From an uncultured Muribaculaceae bacterium (GTDB lineage: Bacteria > Bacteroidota > Bacteroidia > Bacteroidales > Muribaculaceae), in assembly GCA_910589055.1 (NCBI GenBank), contig CAJURN010000026.1, positions 1 through 32,666 of the forward strand: DNA of 32,666 nucleotides, written 5' to 3'. The notes under the pieces were generated by a model. The model worked only from the letters and a program-made list of their open reading frames with translations. It was not told the DNA's origin and did not search any database. This document shows positions 16,487 to 26,228 of the stretch, piece by piece. The number at the start of each line of letters is the position of its first letter. The first letter of the stretch is position 1. The position numbers were made by a program, and so were the translations under genes.

Positions 16487-19400
16487 TGTTTAGATTTATT
16501 ATCGTCTTTTTCTTTCTTTTTGGCGCCATTTCAGAATTTTCAATAGCAGCGCAGCACACAACCGCCACCAAATCCGAGCAGGCCGTAACAGTGCTGCACG
16601 GCATAGTTACCGACGACACCGGCGAGCCATTACCGGGAGTAGTGATAGCCGTGAAGGGTACAAAGTGCGCCACGACAAGCGACGTCGATGGCCGCTACTT
16701 CCTGCGCGGAAAGCTCTCGAAAGGCGACATCATCACATTCTCACTCCTGGGAATGAAGCCTATGGAGGTGAAATATTCGGGACAGTCCGAACAGAACGCC
16801 TCCATGAAGACCGACACCAATTCGCTCAAGGAACTTACCGTCACTGCCGAGTCAAACATCAACAACATCGACATCCGAAGCCGCTCGGGCGTGGTTGAGA
16901 CAGTGGATATGAAGCGTCTCAACGAGAAGCCGATGATGGACATGAGCCTTGCACTCCAGGGCGCCGTGCCGGGACTTGTGGTGACAAATACCGGCGAACT
17001 CGGCTCAAAACCGACTATCCGAATCCGCGGCAACCAGTCGCTCCGCGCAGGCGATTCGGCCAACGAGCCTCTCTTCGTGCTCGACGGCAAAGTCATTTCC
17101 TCCGACGCTTTCCGCACGCTCAATCCCCAGGACATCCGCGAGATAAAGGTTCTGAAGGACGCGGCGGCATGCGCCCTCTACGGCATCAAGGCCGCCAACG
17201 GCGTAATCGAGATTTCCTCCAAGCGGGGAAGCCACTTCGGTGCCGTGGACGTGACATACACGCTCGGCATGGGCGTCACCCTCAAAGGCCGACGCGGCGT
17301 GGACGTGATGAAAACCGCCGAAAAGCTCGAACTCGAACGCCTGATGATGAACGAGGCCACCCCGGGCTACCGTTACAGTGAAGACTACTACCTGAAGCGC
17401 TATCCCAACGACCCGCGCCTGCCTTCGATGATTGCCGAAGGAGCGGCCGTTCTCGACTCGCTGCGTGGAATCAATACCGACTGGTTCAACGAGCTAATGC
17501 GCAACGCCCTCTATCAGAGCCACAACCTCTCGGTTCGCGGAGGCTCGGAACAGATGTCATACTTCATGAGCGCCAACCTCTCGACCCAGGGCGGACAGGT
17601 CGAGGGCAACAGCACCCTGCGCGGCTCGGTGCGTCTCGGCGTTGACCTCGCTTTGGGAAAAATCGGATATTTCACCCTGAGCATGGACGGCGGCTATACC
17701 GACAACAAGACGCCCAACGGCAGCACTTTCACTCCCGCGTCGCTCATCTACAACCTCAATCCCTACGAGACCCGCTCGGGCAGCAAACTCTGGTCCTATC
17801 CCAACCGCACATTCTCCGACCTGCTTTACCAGTACAACAGCAACAGCACCGACAAGCGCGGAGGCGTATCGGCCAGCCTTAACCTCAAACCCACTCAGGA
17901 CTTCGAGATTTCCGGCGTGGCAGGTCTCGACTACCTCCTGAACGAAAGCACACAGTTCACCCCGGCCTCGTCCTACTCCGAGCAGCAGAGCGGTTTCAGC
18001 GCCGCCGAATTAGGCAAGCTCAACAAGGACAAGAACACCCTGATGAACTTCACTTACAATATCCGTGCGGTTTACAATCATCTTTTCAACGACACCCACG
18101 ACGTAACCCTCAGCCTCAACCACGACTATTACCTCACGGCCACCGACAACCTCGGAATCACAGGCTACGGCGTGGGCAACCATCCTTCGGCGGCGCTTAT
18201 CAACCAGTCGCTCACCGGCGCCCGCAAGCCTTCCGTATCGAGCCTGAAGGAAAAAGTGGCACAGCTCGGAGTGGGAGCCGTGGCAGGCTACACCTACAAC
18301 CACACCTACGACCTCTTCGCCACCTACAAGCTCGACGCATCGTCGCTTCTGCCCTCCGACAAGCGCTGGAACTCAGCATGGGCCGCAGGCCTTGGATGGA
18401 CTCCCTCGGCTTACAGCTTCCTGGAAGACAACAAGGTGATAACACGCATCAACCTCAAGGGAAGCTACGGCAGCACGGCATCGCTGGCCGGAGTGAGCGC
18501 ATCGCAGACCATAGCCACCTTCGCCTATCTCGAAGACGCATACGCCACATCGCGTATCCTCCAGATGCTCGCGCTGTACAACCGCGACCTCAAGCCCGAG
18601 CACACGACATCCATCGACGCCGGGGCACAGATAGGCCTGTTCAATTTCCTGAGCCTTGACCTGCAATGGTACCGGCGCCAGACCGCCGACGCACTCCTCG
18701 ACGTCCCCATCGCGGCAAGCAACGGTTTCAGCATGATGAAACGAAACATCGGCATCCTGCGTAACGACGGAATCGAGGCCGGAATATCAATGAATCTCAA
18801 CGACCTGCATCCCGACTGGCGTTTCCGGCTCAGCACCAACGTGGCCTACAACAGAAACAAAGTCGTGGACCTGTATTACACCGACAAGCTCTACACGAGC
18901 GACTACTCCCTCATCCCCGACTTCCAGATAGGCAAAGCCTACGACATCCTCTACGGACTCGAACAGCGCGGCATCAACTCCGTGACCGGACTGCCTATAT
19001 TCATAGGCAAGGACGGCCGCGAGATCGAACCGGGCAAGACCCAGCTCACACGCGACGACTTCATAAGTCTCGGCCACATGACGCCCCCGTTTTCGGGCAC
19101 AATAAGCCTTGGCGTGGCATGGCGCGACCTCGAACTCGACGCCGATTTCTATTGGGTATCAGGAGGTATCCGGCAGTACAACTACACCTACGTGCGCAAC
19201 CGCGACGACGTGAATTACAACGCCCTCGAAGGCCTTACGCAGACAATGTGGTTTCACCGCGGCGATGTCGACAAGCTCTATTACTCGCCCTTCTACGCTT
19301 CATCGGCCATCGAGACGCTCTCCTACGCCAACACATCCAACACGGGCAGCTCCGACTATCTGCGCCTGTCGATGCTCTCGCTGCGCTACCGCTTCCCGCA

Positions 19401-19566
19401 GAGCGTGCTGCGCCACACATCCAACATCGTCAAGTACGCATCCGTGGCCTTCCAGGCGTCAAACCTCTTCACTCTTACCCCCTACAACGAGTCCGACCCC
19501 GAAACCGGCAAGCTCGGAGCCTCGATTCAGCCGGTGCTCACACTCAACCTCAGCGTAACATTCTGA
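16486..19566 (+). CDS. SusC/RagA-like TonB-dependent outer-membrane transporter
   Basis: The 1026-residue product has a signal peptide (MFRFIIVFFFLFGAISEF and on). A carboxypeptidase-regulatory-like domain follows (VLHGIVTDDTGEPLPGVVIAVKGT, about residues 37-115). Then comes the plug, about residues 120-245, with LQGAVPGLVV, IRIRGNQSL, FVLDG and KDAAACALYGIKAANGVIEI, the variant SusC signature. A barrel of about 750 residues ends LTLNLSVTF. SusC proteins form the channel of a SusCD pair and import glycans or peptides using TonB energy. The ATG at 16486 is chosen because the only earlier start (TTG 16465) lies in the -7 box. The stop shares one base with the susD start (TGATG). Neighbouring peptidase and ChaN-like genes argue for a peptide or haem/iron ligand rather than a glycan: no glycoside hydrolase is present. 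Confidence 0.95.
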   Translation: MFRFIIVFFFLFGAISEFSIAAQHTTATKSEQAVTVLHGIVTDDTGEPLPGVVIAVKGTKCATTSDVDGRYFLRGKLSKGDIITFSLLGMKPMEVKYSGQSEQNASMKTDTNSLKELTVTAESNINNIDIRSRSGVVETVDMKRLNEKPMMDMSLALQGAVPGLVVTNTGELGSKPTIRIRGNQSLRAGDSANEPLFVLDGKVISSDAFRTLNPQDIREIKVLKDAAACALYGIKAANGVIEISSKRGSHFGAVDVTYTLGMGVTLKGRRGVDVMKTAEKLELERLMMNEATPGYRYSEDYYLKRYPNDPRLPSMIAEGAAVLDSLRGINTDWFNELMRNALYQSHNLSVRGGSEQMSYFMSANLSTQGGQVEGNSTLRGSVRLGVDLALGKIGYFTLSMDGGYTDNKTPNGSTFTPASLIYNLNPYETRSGSKLWSYPNRTFSDLLYQYNSNSTDKRGGVSASLNLKPTQDFEISGVAGLDYLLNESTQFTPASSYSEQQSGFSAAELGKLNKDKNTLMNFTYNIRAVYNHLFNDTHDVTLSLNHDYYLTATDNLGITGYGVGNHPSAALINQSLTGARKPSVSSLKEKVAQLGVGAVAGYTYNHTYDLFATYKLDASSLLPSDKRWNSAWAAGLGWTPSAYSFLEDNKVITRINLKGSYGSTASLAGVSASQTIATFAYLEDAYATSRILQMLALYNRDLKPEHTTSIDAGAQIGLFNFLSLDLQWYRRQTADALLDVPIAASNGFSMMKRNIGILRNDGIEAGISMNLNDLHPDWRFRLSTNVAYNRNKVVDLYYTDKLYTSDYSLIPDFQIGKAYDILYGLEQRGINSVTGLPIFIGKDGREIEPGKTQLTRDDFISLGHMTPPFSGTISLGVAWRDLELDADFYWVSGGIRQYNYTYVRNRDDVNYNALEGLTQTMWFHRGDVDKLYYSPFYASSAIETLSYANTSNTGSSDYLRLSMLSLRYRFPQSVLRHTSNIVKYASVAFQASNLFTLTPYNESDPETGKLGASIQPVLTLNLSVTF

Positions 19567-20969
19567 TGAAAGGACTTTTCCGCAACATAATCCCGGCAAT
19601 GGCGCTTGCTGCAATGATGCAGGCGTGTTCGCTCGACATCCCCTACGACAACCAGTTCTCAGACCCGGACGCCATCACCACGCCCGAGACCGGGCGCGAG
19701 CTGCTCGCCGACGCTTACAGCAATCTGCCGAACATCGACTTCGACCTGGCTCTGCTCACCGACGATTTCGAGCCGACCTACTGGGCCTCGCGCAATCCCT
19801 CGCTCAACAACCAGTACACATGGCAGCCGCAAGCCTTCATCGACCTCTCGGCAAACCTCTGGCCCGAATATTACTCCGTAATCAGCACCATCAACGCCCT
19901 CACCGAGCGTATTCCCGACATCAAAGCCGACACGGATGCCGACCGCCGCGAAGTGGCCGACCTCGTATCGGAAGCCGCAACTCTGAAAGCCTACTGCTAC
20001 TTCCAGCTCCTGCGCCTATTTGCCGCCGACCCGACCGCCGCGGGAGGTCTCGACGCCGAAGGGATTGTGTTAAAGGACGAAGTGGCGATGCAGAACCTGC
20101 CACGCTCCACCGTGGGCCAATGTATAAGCGAAATCCGCCGTCTGCTCACGCTCGCCGAGGAAAGCGGCCATCAGGGCACCGACCCCTCGTGGCTCACCGC
20201 AGATGCCACTCAGCTTCTCCGTGCCGAGATTGAGCTTTACGCCGGAAACTATGCCGAAGCTGCCTCACGCGCCGAAGCGTTGCTCGACAAGCGCGGCTAC
20301 GGGTGTTTCGGTCCCGACGTGTACCGCTATCTCTGGGACGGCTCGCAGTGCGACGAACGCATTTTCGTGTACGACAATCCCGACGTGGCCCAGACCTTCT
20401 ACATCAGCCTCGTGTACGACACCAATTCAGGCGACTACTATGCCGTGTCCTCCGACCTTGCCGATGACTACACCGAGGGCGACTGCCGCACGGCATGGAG
20501 CATCTACCCCGTCACGACCTCCGCGCTCGGCTACCAGCCGTATCTCGGCAAATACAACCGCCTGCGCAAGGAAAAGCAGGAAATATCCCTCATCAACAAA
20601 ATGCGCCTTTCGGCAGCTCTGTTCGTGGCCGCCCAGGCATGGTGCCTTGACGGCAGTAATTCCGCCAAAGCGCTTGAGGCCATGAACCTGTATCTCGGAT
20701 ACCGCGGCGCGCCGTTGCTTCCCGACAATCTCTCGGGCGATGATCTGCTGCGCGAGGTGCTGCATCAGAAACAGATGGAATTCGTAGGCGAGGGCGAGCG
20801 CTTCTTCGACCTGAAGCATTACCGCTCCACCCTGCTCTCCGCTCCCTCCGCGCGCATCCCCGCGGCAGATGATTACCGCTGGCTCTGGCCCATCCCCAAG
20901 GAAGAATACCTCTACAACGAGGAAATGACCCAGAACCCGGGATGGCCGAAATCATCATTCAACGACTGA
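19566..20969 (+). CDS. SusD/RagB-like surface lipoprotein
   Basis: This 467-residue lipoprotein has its lipobox Cys at residue 21 (AAMMQAC). SusD features include the N-terminal YDNQFSDPDAITTPETGRELLADAYSNL, the TPR-like helix around EAATLKAYCYFQLLRLFA, and the C-terminal RagB signature KQMEFVGEGERFFDLKHYR. The end is the typical WPIPKEEYLYNEEMTQNPGW. It acts as the ligand-binding lid on the SusC channel. Start and stop codons of the two genes overlap by one base, so translation is coupled. The frame is open well upstream inside susC, but the lipoprotein signal fixes the ATG at 19566. Confidence 0.95.
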   Translation: MKGLFRNIIPAMALAAMMQACSLDIPYDNQFSDPDAITTPETGRELLADAYSNLPNIDFDLALLTDDFEPTYWASRNPSLNNQYTWQPQAFIDLSANLWPEYYSVISTINALTERIPDIKADTDADRREVADLVSEAATLKAYCYFQLLRLFAADPTAAGGLDAEGIVLKDEVAMQNLPRSTVGQCISEIRRLLTLAEESGHQGTDPSWLTADATQLLRAEIELYAGNYAEAASRAEALLDKRGYGCFGPDVYRYLWDGSQCDERIFVYDNPDVAQTFYISLVYDTNSGDYYAVSSDLADDYTEGDCRTAWSIYPVTTSALGYQPYLGKYNRLRKEKQEISLINKMRLSAALFVAAQAWCLDGSNSAKALEAMNLYLGYRGAPLLPDNLSGDDLLREVLHQKQMEFVGEGERFFDLKHYRSTLLSAPSARIPAADDYRWLWPIPKEEYLYNEEMTQNPGWPKSSFND

Positions 20970-21000
20970 TCGTATCATTTCAATAATCAAACACAAACCA

Positions 21001-22272
21001 ATGAACACTATCAAGTATCTTGCAGCCGCAACCGCATTTCTATGCGCCGCAACGGCAGTTTCCTGCTCGGACAACGATGAGCCGCAGGAAGAGACAGTGA
21101 ACCACATCTACCTCAACGTGCCCGACGGTACAACCTCAATCGTGCAGGGCACCGACGAAAGCGTAACTGTGGCCGTGACCCTCAGCTCCGCCGCAAAGCA
21201 GGCGATGGAAATCGAATTCGGAGTTGACGCCACCGACCCCGCGCTCGTAATCGAGGACAACCCCGTGAGCATCGCCGCAGGCTCGACAACCGGCTATTTC
21301 ACAGTAAAAGCCTCAAGCACAGTCACCCTCACAGAATCGGCTTCCTACTCCTTCAAGCTCGTGAGCACAGGCCTCTACGACCTCAAGGAGAACGTAACTG
21401 TCACCGTGCTCCCCGCTCCCGAAGAAAGCAACCTTACCGAAGAGCAGAAAGCCCTCGTGGCAGGATGGAAAACCAAATACGGCGTTGACCTGACTCCCTG
21501 GATCGGCAACATCAAGCTCACCGGCACACTCCGGTTCCCCGGCGACGGCGTCCGTGATGCCTTCGTGGCTCCCGGCAGCGTCAACCTCGCAGGAAGCACC
21601 ACTTTCAGCCTGAGCGCCGACTCCGACAGCGACACCCCCGTGCTCGACATGGTAGAAAACCCCATGGGCATGGCCGACTACCTCTACCGCACCTTCCTCC
21701 GGCTCACTGTCGACGACAAGGAATACTTCGCCCTTGAAGACGACGGCACAGGCCTTGAGCTCATGGAGCTTATCAACTGGAACGCAAACACCTCCGAGAC
21801 CTTCGGCGTAACCCTCCCCGGACTCCGCATCACATCCATCGCCAATGGTAAAGCTACGGTTGAATTCGTTGCCGAAGGCGAGAACTACATCTACGGCTCC
21901 AACGGCGAACCCATCTACAACGCCGAGTACGAAATGGACCTTACCTACAACTGGGCAACAAGTTGGATTCCCTTCAACTACAACTACACCGCATGGAGCC
22001 GCCAGCTCAATCTCGTTGAAAACGGCGATCCCCTGGCTCTCGAGCTCCTTACCTACGGCGTAAGCGCCGCTCCCGCATCCTACCTCGGAATCAACGACGT
22101 TCTCGAGGACGTATGGGAAATCGACGAGGACGCAGACGGCGTTGCCAACCTCTATGTTACTCCCCGCGGCGAAATCGACTTCAACGCCGGAACAATGACT
22201 TTTGAATTCCCCTTCGACCACGCCGACCAGTACGGCTACTCCCGCGTCAACGTGGTTTACTCCCTGAAATAA
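21001..22272 (+). CDS. Probable surface lipoprotein of the SusCD operon
   Basis: The 423-residue protein has a lipoprotein signal with Cys22, followed by SDNDE. This acidic run resembles the export signal that sends Bacteroidota lipoproteins to the cell surface. The first 140 residues look like an immunoglobulin-like beta-sandwich domain (YLNVPDGTTSIVQGTDESV through VTVTVLPAPEE), as in surface proteins that present a ligand-binding module. The remainder is a beta-rich, Asp/Tyr/Trp-containing domain, possibly of the DUF4929 kind, which I recall only tentatively. It lies 31 bp after susD and 22 bp before the peptidase gene, so it is part of the operon. An accessory ligand-binding role is inference. 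No catalytic motif was recognised. Confidence 0.8.
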   Translation: MNTIKYLAAATAFLCAATAVSCSDNDEPQEETVNHIYLNVPDGTTSIVQGTDESVTVAVTLSSAAKQAMEIEFGVDATDPALVIEDNPVSIAAGSTTGYFTVKASSTVTLTESASYSFKLVSTGLYDLKENVTVTVLPAPEESNLTEEQKALVAGWKTKYGVDLTPWIGNIKLTGTLRFPGDGVRDAFVAPGSVNLAGSTTFSLSADSDSDTPVLDMVENPMGMADYLYRTFLRLTVDDKEYFALEDDGTGLELMELINWNANTSETFGVTLPGLRITSIANGKATVEFVAEGENYIYGSNGEPIYNAEYEMDLTYNWATSWIPFNYNYTAWSRQLNLVENGDPLALELLTYGVSAAPASYLGINDVLEDVWEIDEDADGVANLYVTPRGEIDFNAGTMTFEFPFDHADQYGYSRVNVVYSLK

Positions 22273-22294
22273 TCCTTTTTACTTCCCTGAATAA

Positions 22295-25177
22295 GTGAAA
22301 ATAGACCTGTCTTTCAAACGCGTCAGACTTGCCGCCCTCGCCTTAATGTGCGGGGCGGCAATTTCTGCCGTTTCCCTACCGGCACAAGCTGCCGGACTGT
22401 CCGACCCTATCAAGCTACCGGAAGGCACCGTGGAAGGCGCTCTTCCCAACGGGCTCAAATACATCCTGCTTCCCAACGGTTTTCCGGCCGGACGAACCGA
22501 GTTCCGGCTCATATGGCGCGTTGGCGCCGTGCAGCAGGACGATTCCCAAGGCGGTTGCGCCCACTTCCTCGAACACATGGCTTTCGGAGGGTCCGAGAAT
22601 TTCCCCGAACGGGGTGCCGTGACCTACCTCGAATCCATGGGCATGAAATATGGAATCGACATAAACGCCTTCACCGGCCACGACCGCACCATCTACATGT
22701 TTGCCACGCCGTCCGACTCGCTGCGTGACACCGGCTATGCCAAGCCGCTGAGCATAATCCGCGACTGGACCGACAAGCTCACCATCAACCCCGCCAGAGT
22801 CGAAACCGAAAAAGGAATCATCCTCGAAGAGCTCCGCAGCTCCTTTCAGGACGACCCTTTCTATGACCTGAAGATAGGTCAGAACCGCTTCAGCTCCCGC
22901 ATGCCGCTGGGCTCACCCGACGAGGTGCGCCGCATGACCGCACAGGTGCTCGAAGATTACTACCGCAAATGGTACGTGCCTCAGCTCGGTGCCGTAGTGG
23001 TGGTGGGCGACATCGACCCTGCCACTGTCGAGCGCGAGATACGCCGCCAGTTCTCGTCGCTGCCTGCCAAGGCCGACCCCGGATTCCGCACATATTCCCT
23101 CGACTACAATCCTTCGCGCCGCATAATGCTGGATGTTGACTCGCTCAACAACCGCGATGAGGCCGAAATCATCATACCTCATCCGGCATCGGTGACTCGC
23201 ACGCTCGACGACGCACGCCGCAAGGAAGCCGGAAACATTGCCGTGGCAGCCCTCGCGCGCCGCTTCTCCGAACTCGGCATTAAAGCCGACGTGAGCGACG
23301 CATGGTACCTCGGCTCGACAAACCACCTCGTATTCACTGCCCGCGAGGACCGCGACGCCGACCTCGGCACCTGCATCGCCGAAATGGCGGCCGCAGTACG
23401 GTCGGCTCTCGCCCACGGCTTTTCCAAAGAGGAAATAAAATATCATGCCGACCGCGCCTCGCGCCGCCTGGGCAAGATTTCCCGCTCCGGCACATCGTCC
23501 GACATGTGGTGCGATGACTTCGCCGACTACGTTATTTCCGGTGACCGCTACATATCCGATCCGACGCAGATCGCCACCCTGCAGAAGGCCGTCGCGGAAA
23601 TCACTCCGGCTGAGGTGGAAGCCATTCTCAAAAGCTGGATGGCCTGCATGGACTCCACGGTACTTGTGGCCGTCCGCACCTCTCCCAAGAAAGCCCCCGG
23701 ACACACCTTGGACGCCATTCTCGGCCACTGGCGCAAGGGCTTCGACCGCGCTCCGGAGAAGTATGAGTTTTCCGAACCCGTAACCGTGGAGTCCGCTCCC
23801 GTGGCAACGCCCGCGGTTCTTGCCGAACGCCACCCCTTCGATGCCTCGCAGATTGCATCGGTGCGCGATTACGCCGCCCTCGGAATACGCGAGTACACTC
23901 TCGCCAACGGCATAATCCTCATAACACGTCCCACCACCGACGACGGCGCGGCAATGTTCGCGATGCTCGGTCCGGGCGGTTACAGCTCCATAGAGCCGTC
24001 GCAACTGCCGCTGCTCGGGGGCGCCGCAAGCTACATCGACATGGGCGGAATCGCGAAAGTTCCGGCCGAAACCCTCGGCGACTACCTGTATCAGAACGAT
24101 ATGGCGCTGAGCACAGCCCTCGGCAACGACTGGCACGGATTTCTGGGAGCCTTCGACACCGCACGCGCCGGAGAGTTCTTCAACCTCGTATACGAAAAAA
24201 TCACGGCTCCCGAGCTGCGCTACTCCGACTTTGAGGACGTGCGCGCCTCGATGCTCGAGGATGTAGGCCACGAATCCGTACTGTCGCGCATGCTCAGCCG
24301 CGCATCCGACCGCAAACTCATGGCTCGTATGGATGAGCTTATGTGCAATACGCTCGACAATGAGGCCGCTTACCGTGGCGTGGCCGACCGAGACGAGGCT
24401 CAGCGTGGTTTCATCCGCCGCATGAATCTTGACAGCATCGCCGCTTTCTACACCGGACTCTACGCCAACCCCAAGGGGAGCGTCTACATCATCAGCGGAA
24501 ATTTCGCGCCCGACTCCATCGCCGCAGGCTTCGCCTCGGTATTCAGCCGCTTCACCCCCACCGGCGGTACTGAGCTGCGTATGTCACAGCTCAATCTGCC
24601 GGAGACAACAATCACCGAGCGCTTCGACAACGAAAACGAGTCGCAGACCGAATTCGACTACGTATACTTCGGACGCTTCACCCCGGGACTACGCAACTCA
24701 CTCGTGCTCAAGCTTATGAGCAACCTCCTGCGCAACCGCATCATCAGTGAGCTCCGCGAGCATCGCGCTCTCGTCTACTCCCCATACGTCAGCCTTACTT
24801 ACGAGGGACTGCCGCGAGGCTACTTCTACTTCGACATCAATTCATCCACCGAAAACGCCAACATGCCCCGGGTCCACAGCGCCCTGCGCGAGGTGATTGA
24901 CGAACTGCGCCACAAAGCCTGCGACCCGGCGGAACTCGACGCCATCAAGCGCTCCTGCATCATCGCCAAGCGCGAGACGCTCACCCCCTACTCTCCCTCG
25001 GCCTGGCGCACAACCCTTATCTCGCTTGTGAAAAACGGTGAATCCCTCGAGGATTTCAACCGCTACGAATCGGTAATCGAATCCATCACTCCCGAGGAAA
25101 TCCGCACGGCCTTCAATCAACTTATCAACCCCGACCTGTATCTGCTCCTTTACATGAGCGACATAGACATAAAATGA
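22295..25177 (+). CDS. M16 family zinc metallopeptidase (insulinase/PqqL-like)
   Basis: The 960-residue periplasmic peptidase uses a GTG start; no in-frame ATG precedes the signal peptide (LAALALMCGAAISAVSLPAQA). The inverted zinc motif His90-x2-Glu93-His94 (HFLEH) is intact. The expected third ligand is a Glu in the stretch ETEKGIILEE at residues 170-179. The usual M16 two-half layout is present, with the second half (from about 530) lacking a zinc site. Length fits the full two-lobe PqqL/pitrilysin type. M16 enzymes enclose and cut short peptides, which suits breakdown of an imported peptide after passage through the SusCD pair. Its stop overlaps the ChaN-like gene as ATGA. Confidence 0.93.
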   Translation: MKIDLSFKRVRLAALALMCGAAISAVSLPAQAAGLSDPIKLPEGTVEGALPNGLKYILLPNGFPAGRTEFRLIWRVGAVQQDDSQGGCAHFLEHMAFGGSENFPERGAVTYLESMGMKYGIDINAFTGHDRTIYMFATPSDSLRDTGYAKPLSIIRDWTDKLTINPARVETEKGIILEELRSSFQDDPFYDLKIGQNRFSSRMPLGSPDEVRRMTAQVLEDYYRKWYVPQLGAVVVVGDIDPATVEREIRRQFSSLPAKADPGFRTYSLDYNPSRRIMLDVDSLNNRDEAEIIIPHPASVTRTLDDARRKEAGNIAVAALARRFSELGIKADVSDAWYLGSTNHLVFTAREDRDADLGTCIAEMAAAVRSALAHGFSKEEIKYHADRASRRLGKISRSGTSSDMWCDDFADYVISGDRYISDPTQIATLQKAVAEITPAEVEAILKSWMACMDSTVLVAVRTSPKKAPGHTLDAILGHWRKGFDRAPEKYEFSEPVTVESAPVATPAVLAERHPFDASQIASVRDYAALGIREYTLANGIILITRPTTDDGAAMFAMLGPGGYSSIEPSQLPLLGGAASYIDMGGIAKVPAETLGDYLYQNDMALSTALGNDWHGFLGAFDTARAGEFFNLVYEKITAPELRYSDFEDVRASMLEDVGHESVLSRMLSRASDRKLMARMDELMCNTLDNEAAYRGVADRDEAQRGFIRRMNLDSIAAFYTGLYANPKGSVYIISGNFAPDSIAAGFASVFSRFTPTGGTELRMSQLNLPETTITERFDNENESQTEFDYVYFGRFTPGLRNSLVLKLMSNLLRNRIISELREHRALVYSPYVSLTYEGLPRGYFYFDINSSTENANMPRVHSALREVIDELRHKACDPAELDAIKRSCIIAKRETLTPYSPSAWRTTLISLVKNGESLEDFNRYESVIESITPEEIRTAFNQLINPDLYLLLYMSDIDIK

Positions 25178-26058
25178 AACTCAGCCATTTAATACTCGCA
25201 GCATCGTCGCTGCTTTGCACCACCGCCGCAACGGCTCAGAATCCCGCGGCATACCGCCTTTTCGACAACACAGGAAAGGAAATCACCTTCTCCGGGATGA
25301 TCGACTCGCTCGCACGCGCCGAAGTGGTGTTCGTGGGCGAAAACCACAACTGCCCCATATCCCACTGGATGGAGTATGAAATCACCCAGGCGCTCCACGG
25401 CATCCACGGCCCGGCGCTCGTTCTCGGCGAGGAAATGATGGAAGCCGACAACCAGCTCATACTCGACGAGTACATGAACCGCCGCATCAGCTACGACCGA
25501 TTCGAGGCCGAGGCGCGCCTCTGGCCCAACTACTCCACCGACTACTATCCAGTGGTGTTCTACGCCAAGGACAATAACATCCCCTTCGTAGCCACCAACG
25601 TGCCGCGGCGCTACGCCAACGCCGTGAGCAACGACGGGCTCGAGTGTCTCGCATCATTCTCCGACGAGGCGCGGCAGTACATGGCACCCCTGCCCATTTC
25701 CTTCACCTACAACGACGAAGAGGCCGCCGGACGCTTCGGCGCGATGGCTATGCTCAGCCGCCGCTCTCCCGAGGAAATGCGCCGTCTTGCCGAAGCCCAG
25801 GCGCTCAAGGACGCCACCATGGCATGGTTCATCGCCCGCAACCTCCCGCGCAACGGCCGTTTCCTCCACATCAACGGCTCCATGCATTCCGACAGCCGCG
25901 AGGGCATAATCCCCTATCTGCAGCAATACCGCCCCGGCACACGCATCGCCACCGTAACCTCCCTGCGACTTGACGATATTTCCACCCTCGACCCCGAATA
26001 CCTCGGCCTCGCCGACTTCTACATCGTCGCCCCCACCACCTTCCCCACGTCGTACTGA
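25174..26058 (+). CDS. ChaN-like haem-binding/iron-regulated protein
   Basis: The 294-residue secreted protein has a cleavable signal peptide (MKLSHLILAASSLLCTTAATAQ). The ChaN/haem-uptake fold is marked by VVFVGENHNCPISHWMEYE, LGEEMMEADNQLILDEYM, a central FVATNVPRRYANAV and a C-terminal HINGSMHSDSREGIIPYL. Campylobacter ChaN binds two stacked haems as a dimer, and family members are linked to iron uptake. No lipobox Cys is seen, so this copy is probably soluble in the periplasm. The 4-bp overlap with the M16 gene links haem or iron handling to peptide cleavage. Binding of haem is inference from family. Confidence 0.88.
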   Translation: MKLSHLILAASSLLCTTAATAQNPAAYRLFDNTGKEITFSGMIDSLARAEVVFVGENHNCPISHWMEYEITQALHGIHGPALVLGEEMMEADNQLILDEYMNRRISYDRFEAEARLWPNYSTDYYPVVFYAKDNNIPFVATNVPRRYANAVSNDGLECLASFSDEARQYMAPLPISFTYNDEEAAGRFGAMAMLSRRSPEEMRRLAEAQALKDATMAWFIARNLPRNGRFLHINGSMHSDSREGIIPYLQQYRPGTRIATVTSLRLDDISTLDPEYLGLADFYIVAPTTFPTSY

Positions 26059-26075
26059 TTTTCCCCTCAGATATA

Positions 26076-26228
26076 GGGTGAAAAGTGGAAGGTGAAAAGT
26101 GGAAGGTGAAAAGTGAAGAAAATTGTTTATTCGGCCTATTGGTCCTATTAGCCCTATTGGCCCCATCAGCCCTATAAAACTTTATAGGGCTTAACTATTA
26201 TCTTCACTTTTCACCCTTCACCTTTCAC
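26076..26228. repeat. Composite intergenic repeat, copy E: complete element
   Basis: This is a complete copy in the convergent gap between the ChaN-like and PI-PLC genes. The left heptamer arm (26076-26118) leads to the core start GTGAAGAAAATTGTTTATT at 26113. Five nonamers in phase follow (26135-26179): CCTATTGGT, CCTATTAGC, CCTATTGGC, CCCATCAGC and CCTATAAAA. An 11-bp hairpin (AGCCCTATAAA at 26168-26178, TTTATAGGGCT at 26181-26191) comes next, then the core end CTATTATCTTCAC (26195-26207) and the right heptamer arm. The outer arms are inverted, so the whole element can fold as a nested cruciform. Confidence 0.92.

Noticed and set aside
22913..24271. A 452-residue open frame on the - strand opposite the M16 peptidase
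   Set aside because: Rich in Gly/Val/His/Ala with no family features, and fully antisense to a peptidase with an intact zinc motif.
26076..26228. An insertion sequence or classical MITE
   Set aside because: There is no transposase, no clear target-site duplication and no single terminal inverted repeat. The ends are tandem heptamers of varying number. A mobile origin remains possible but is not shown.
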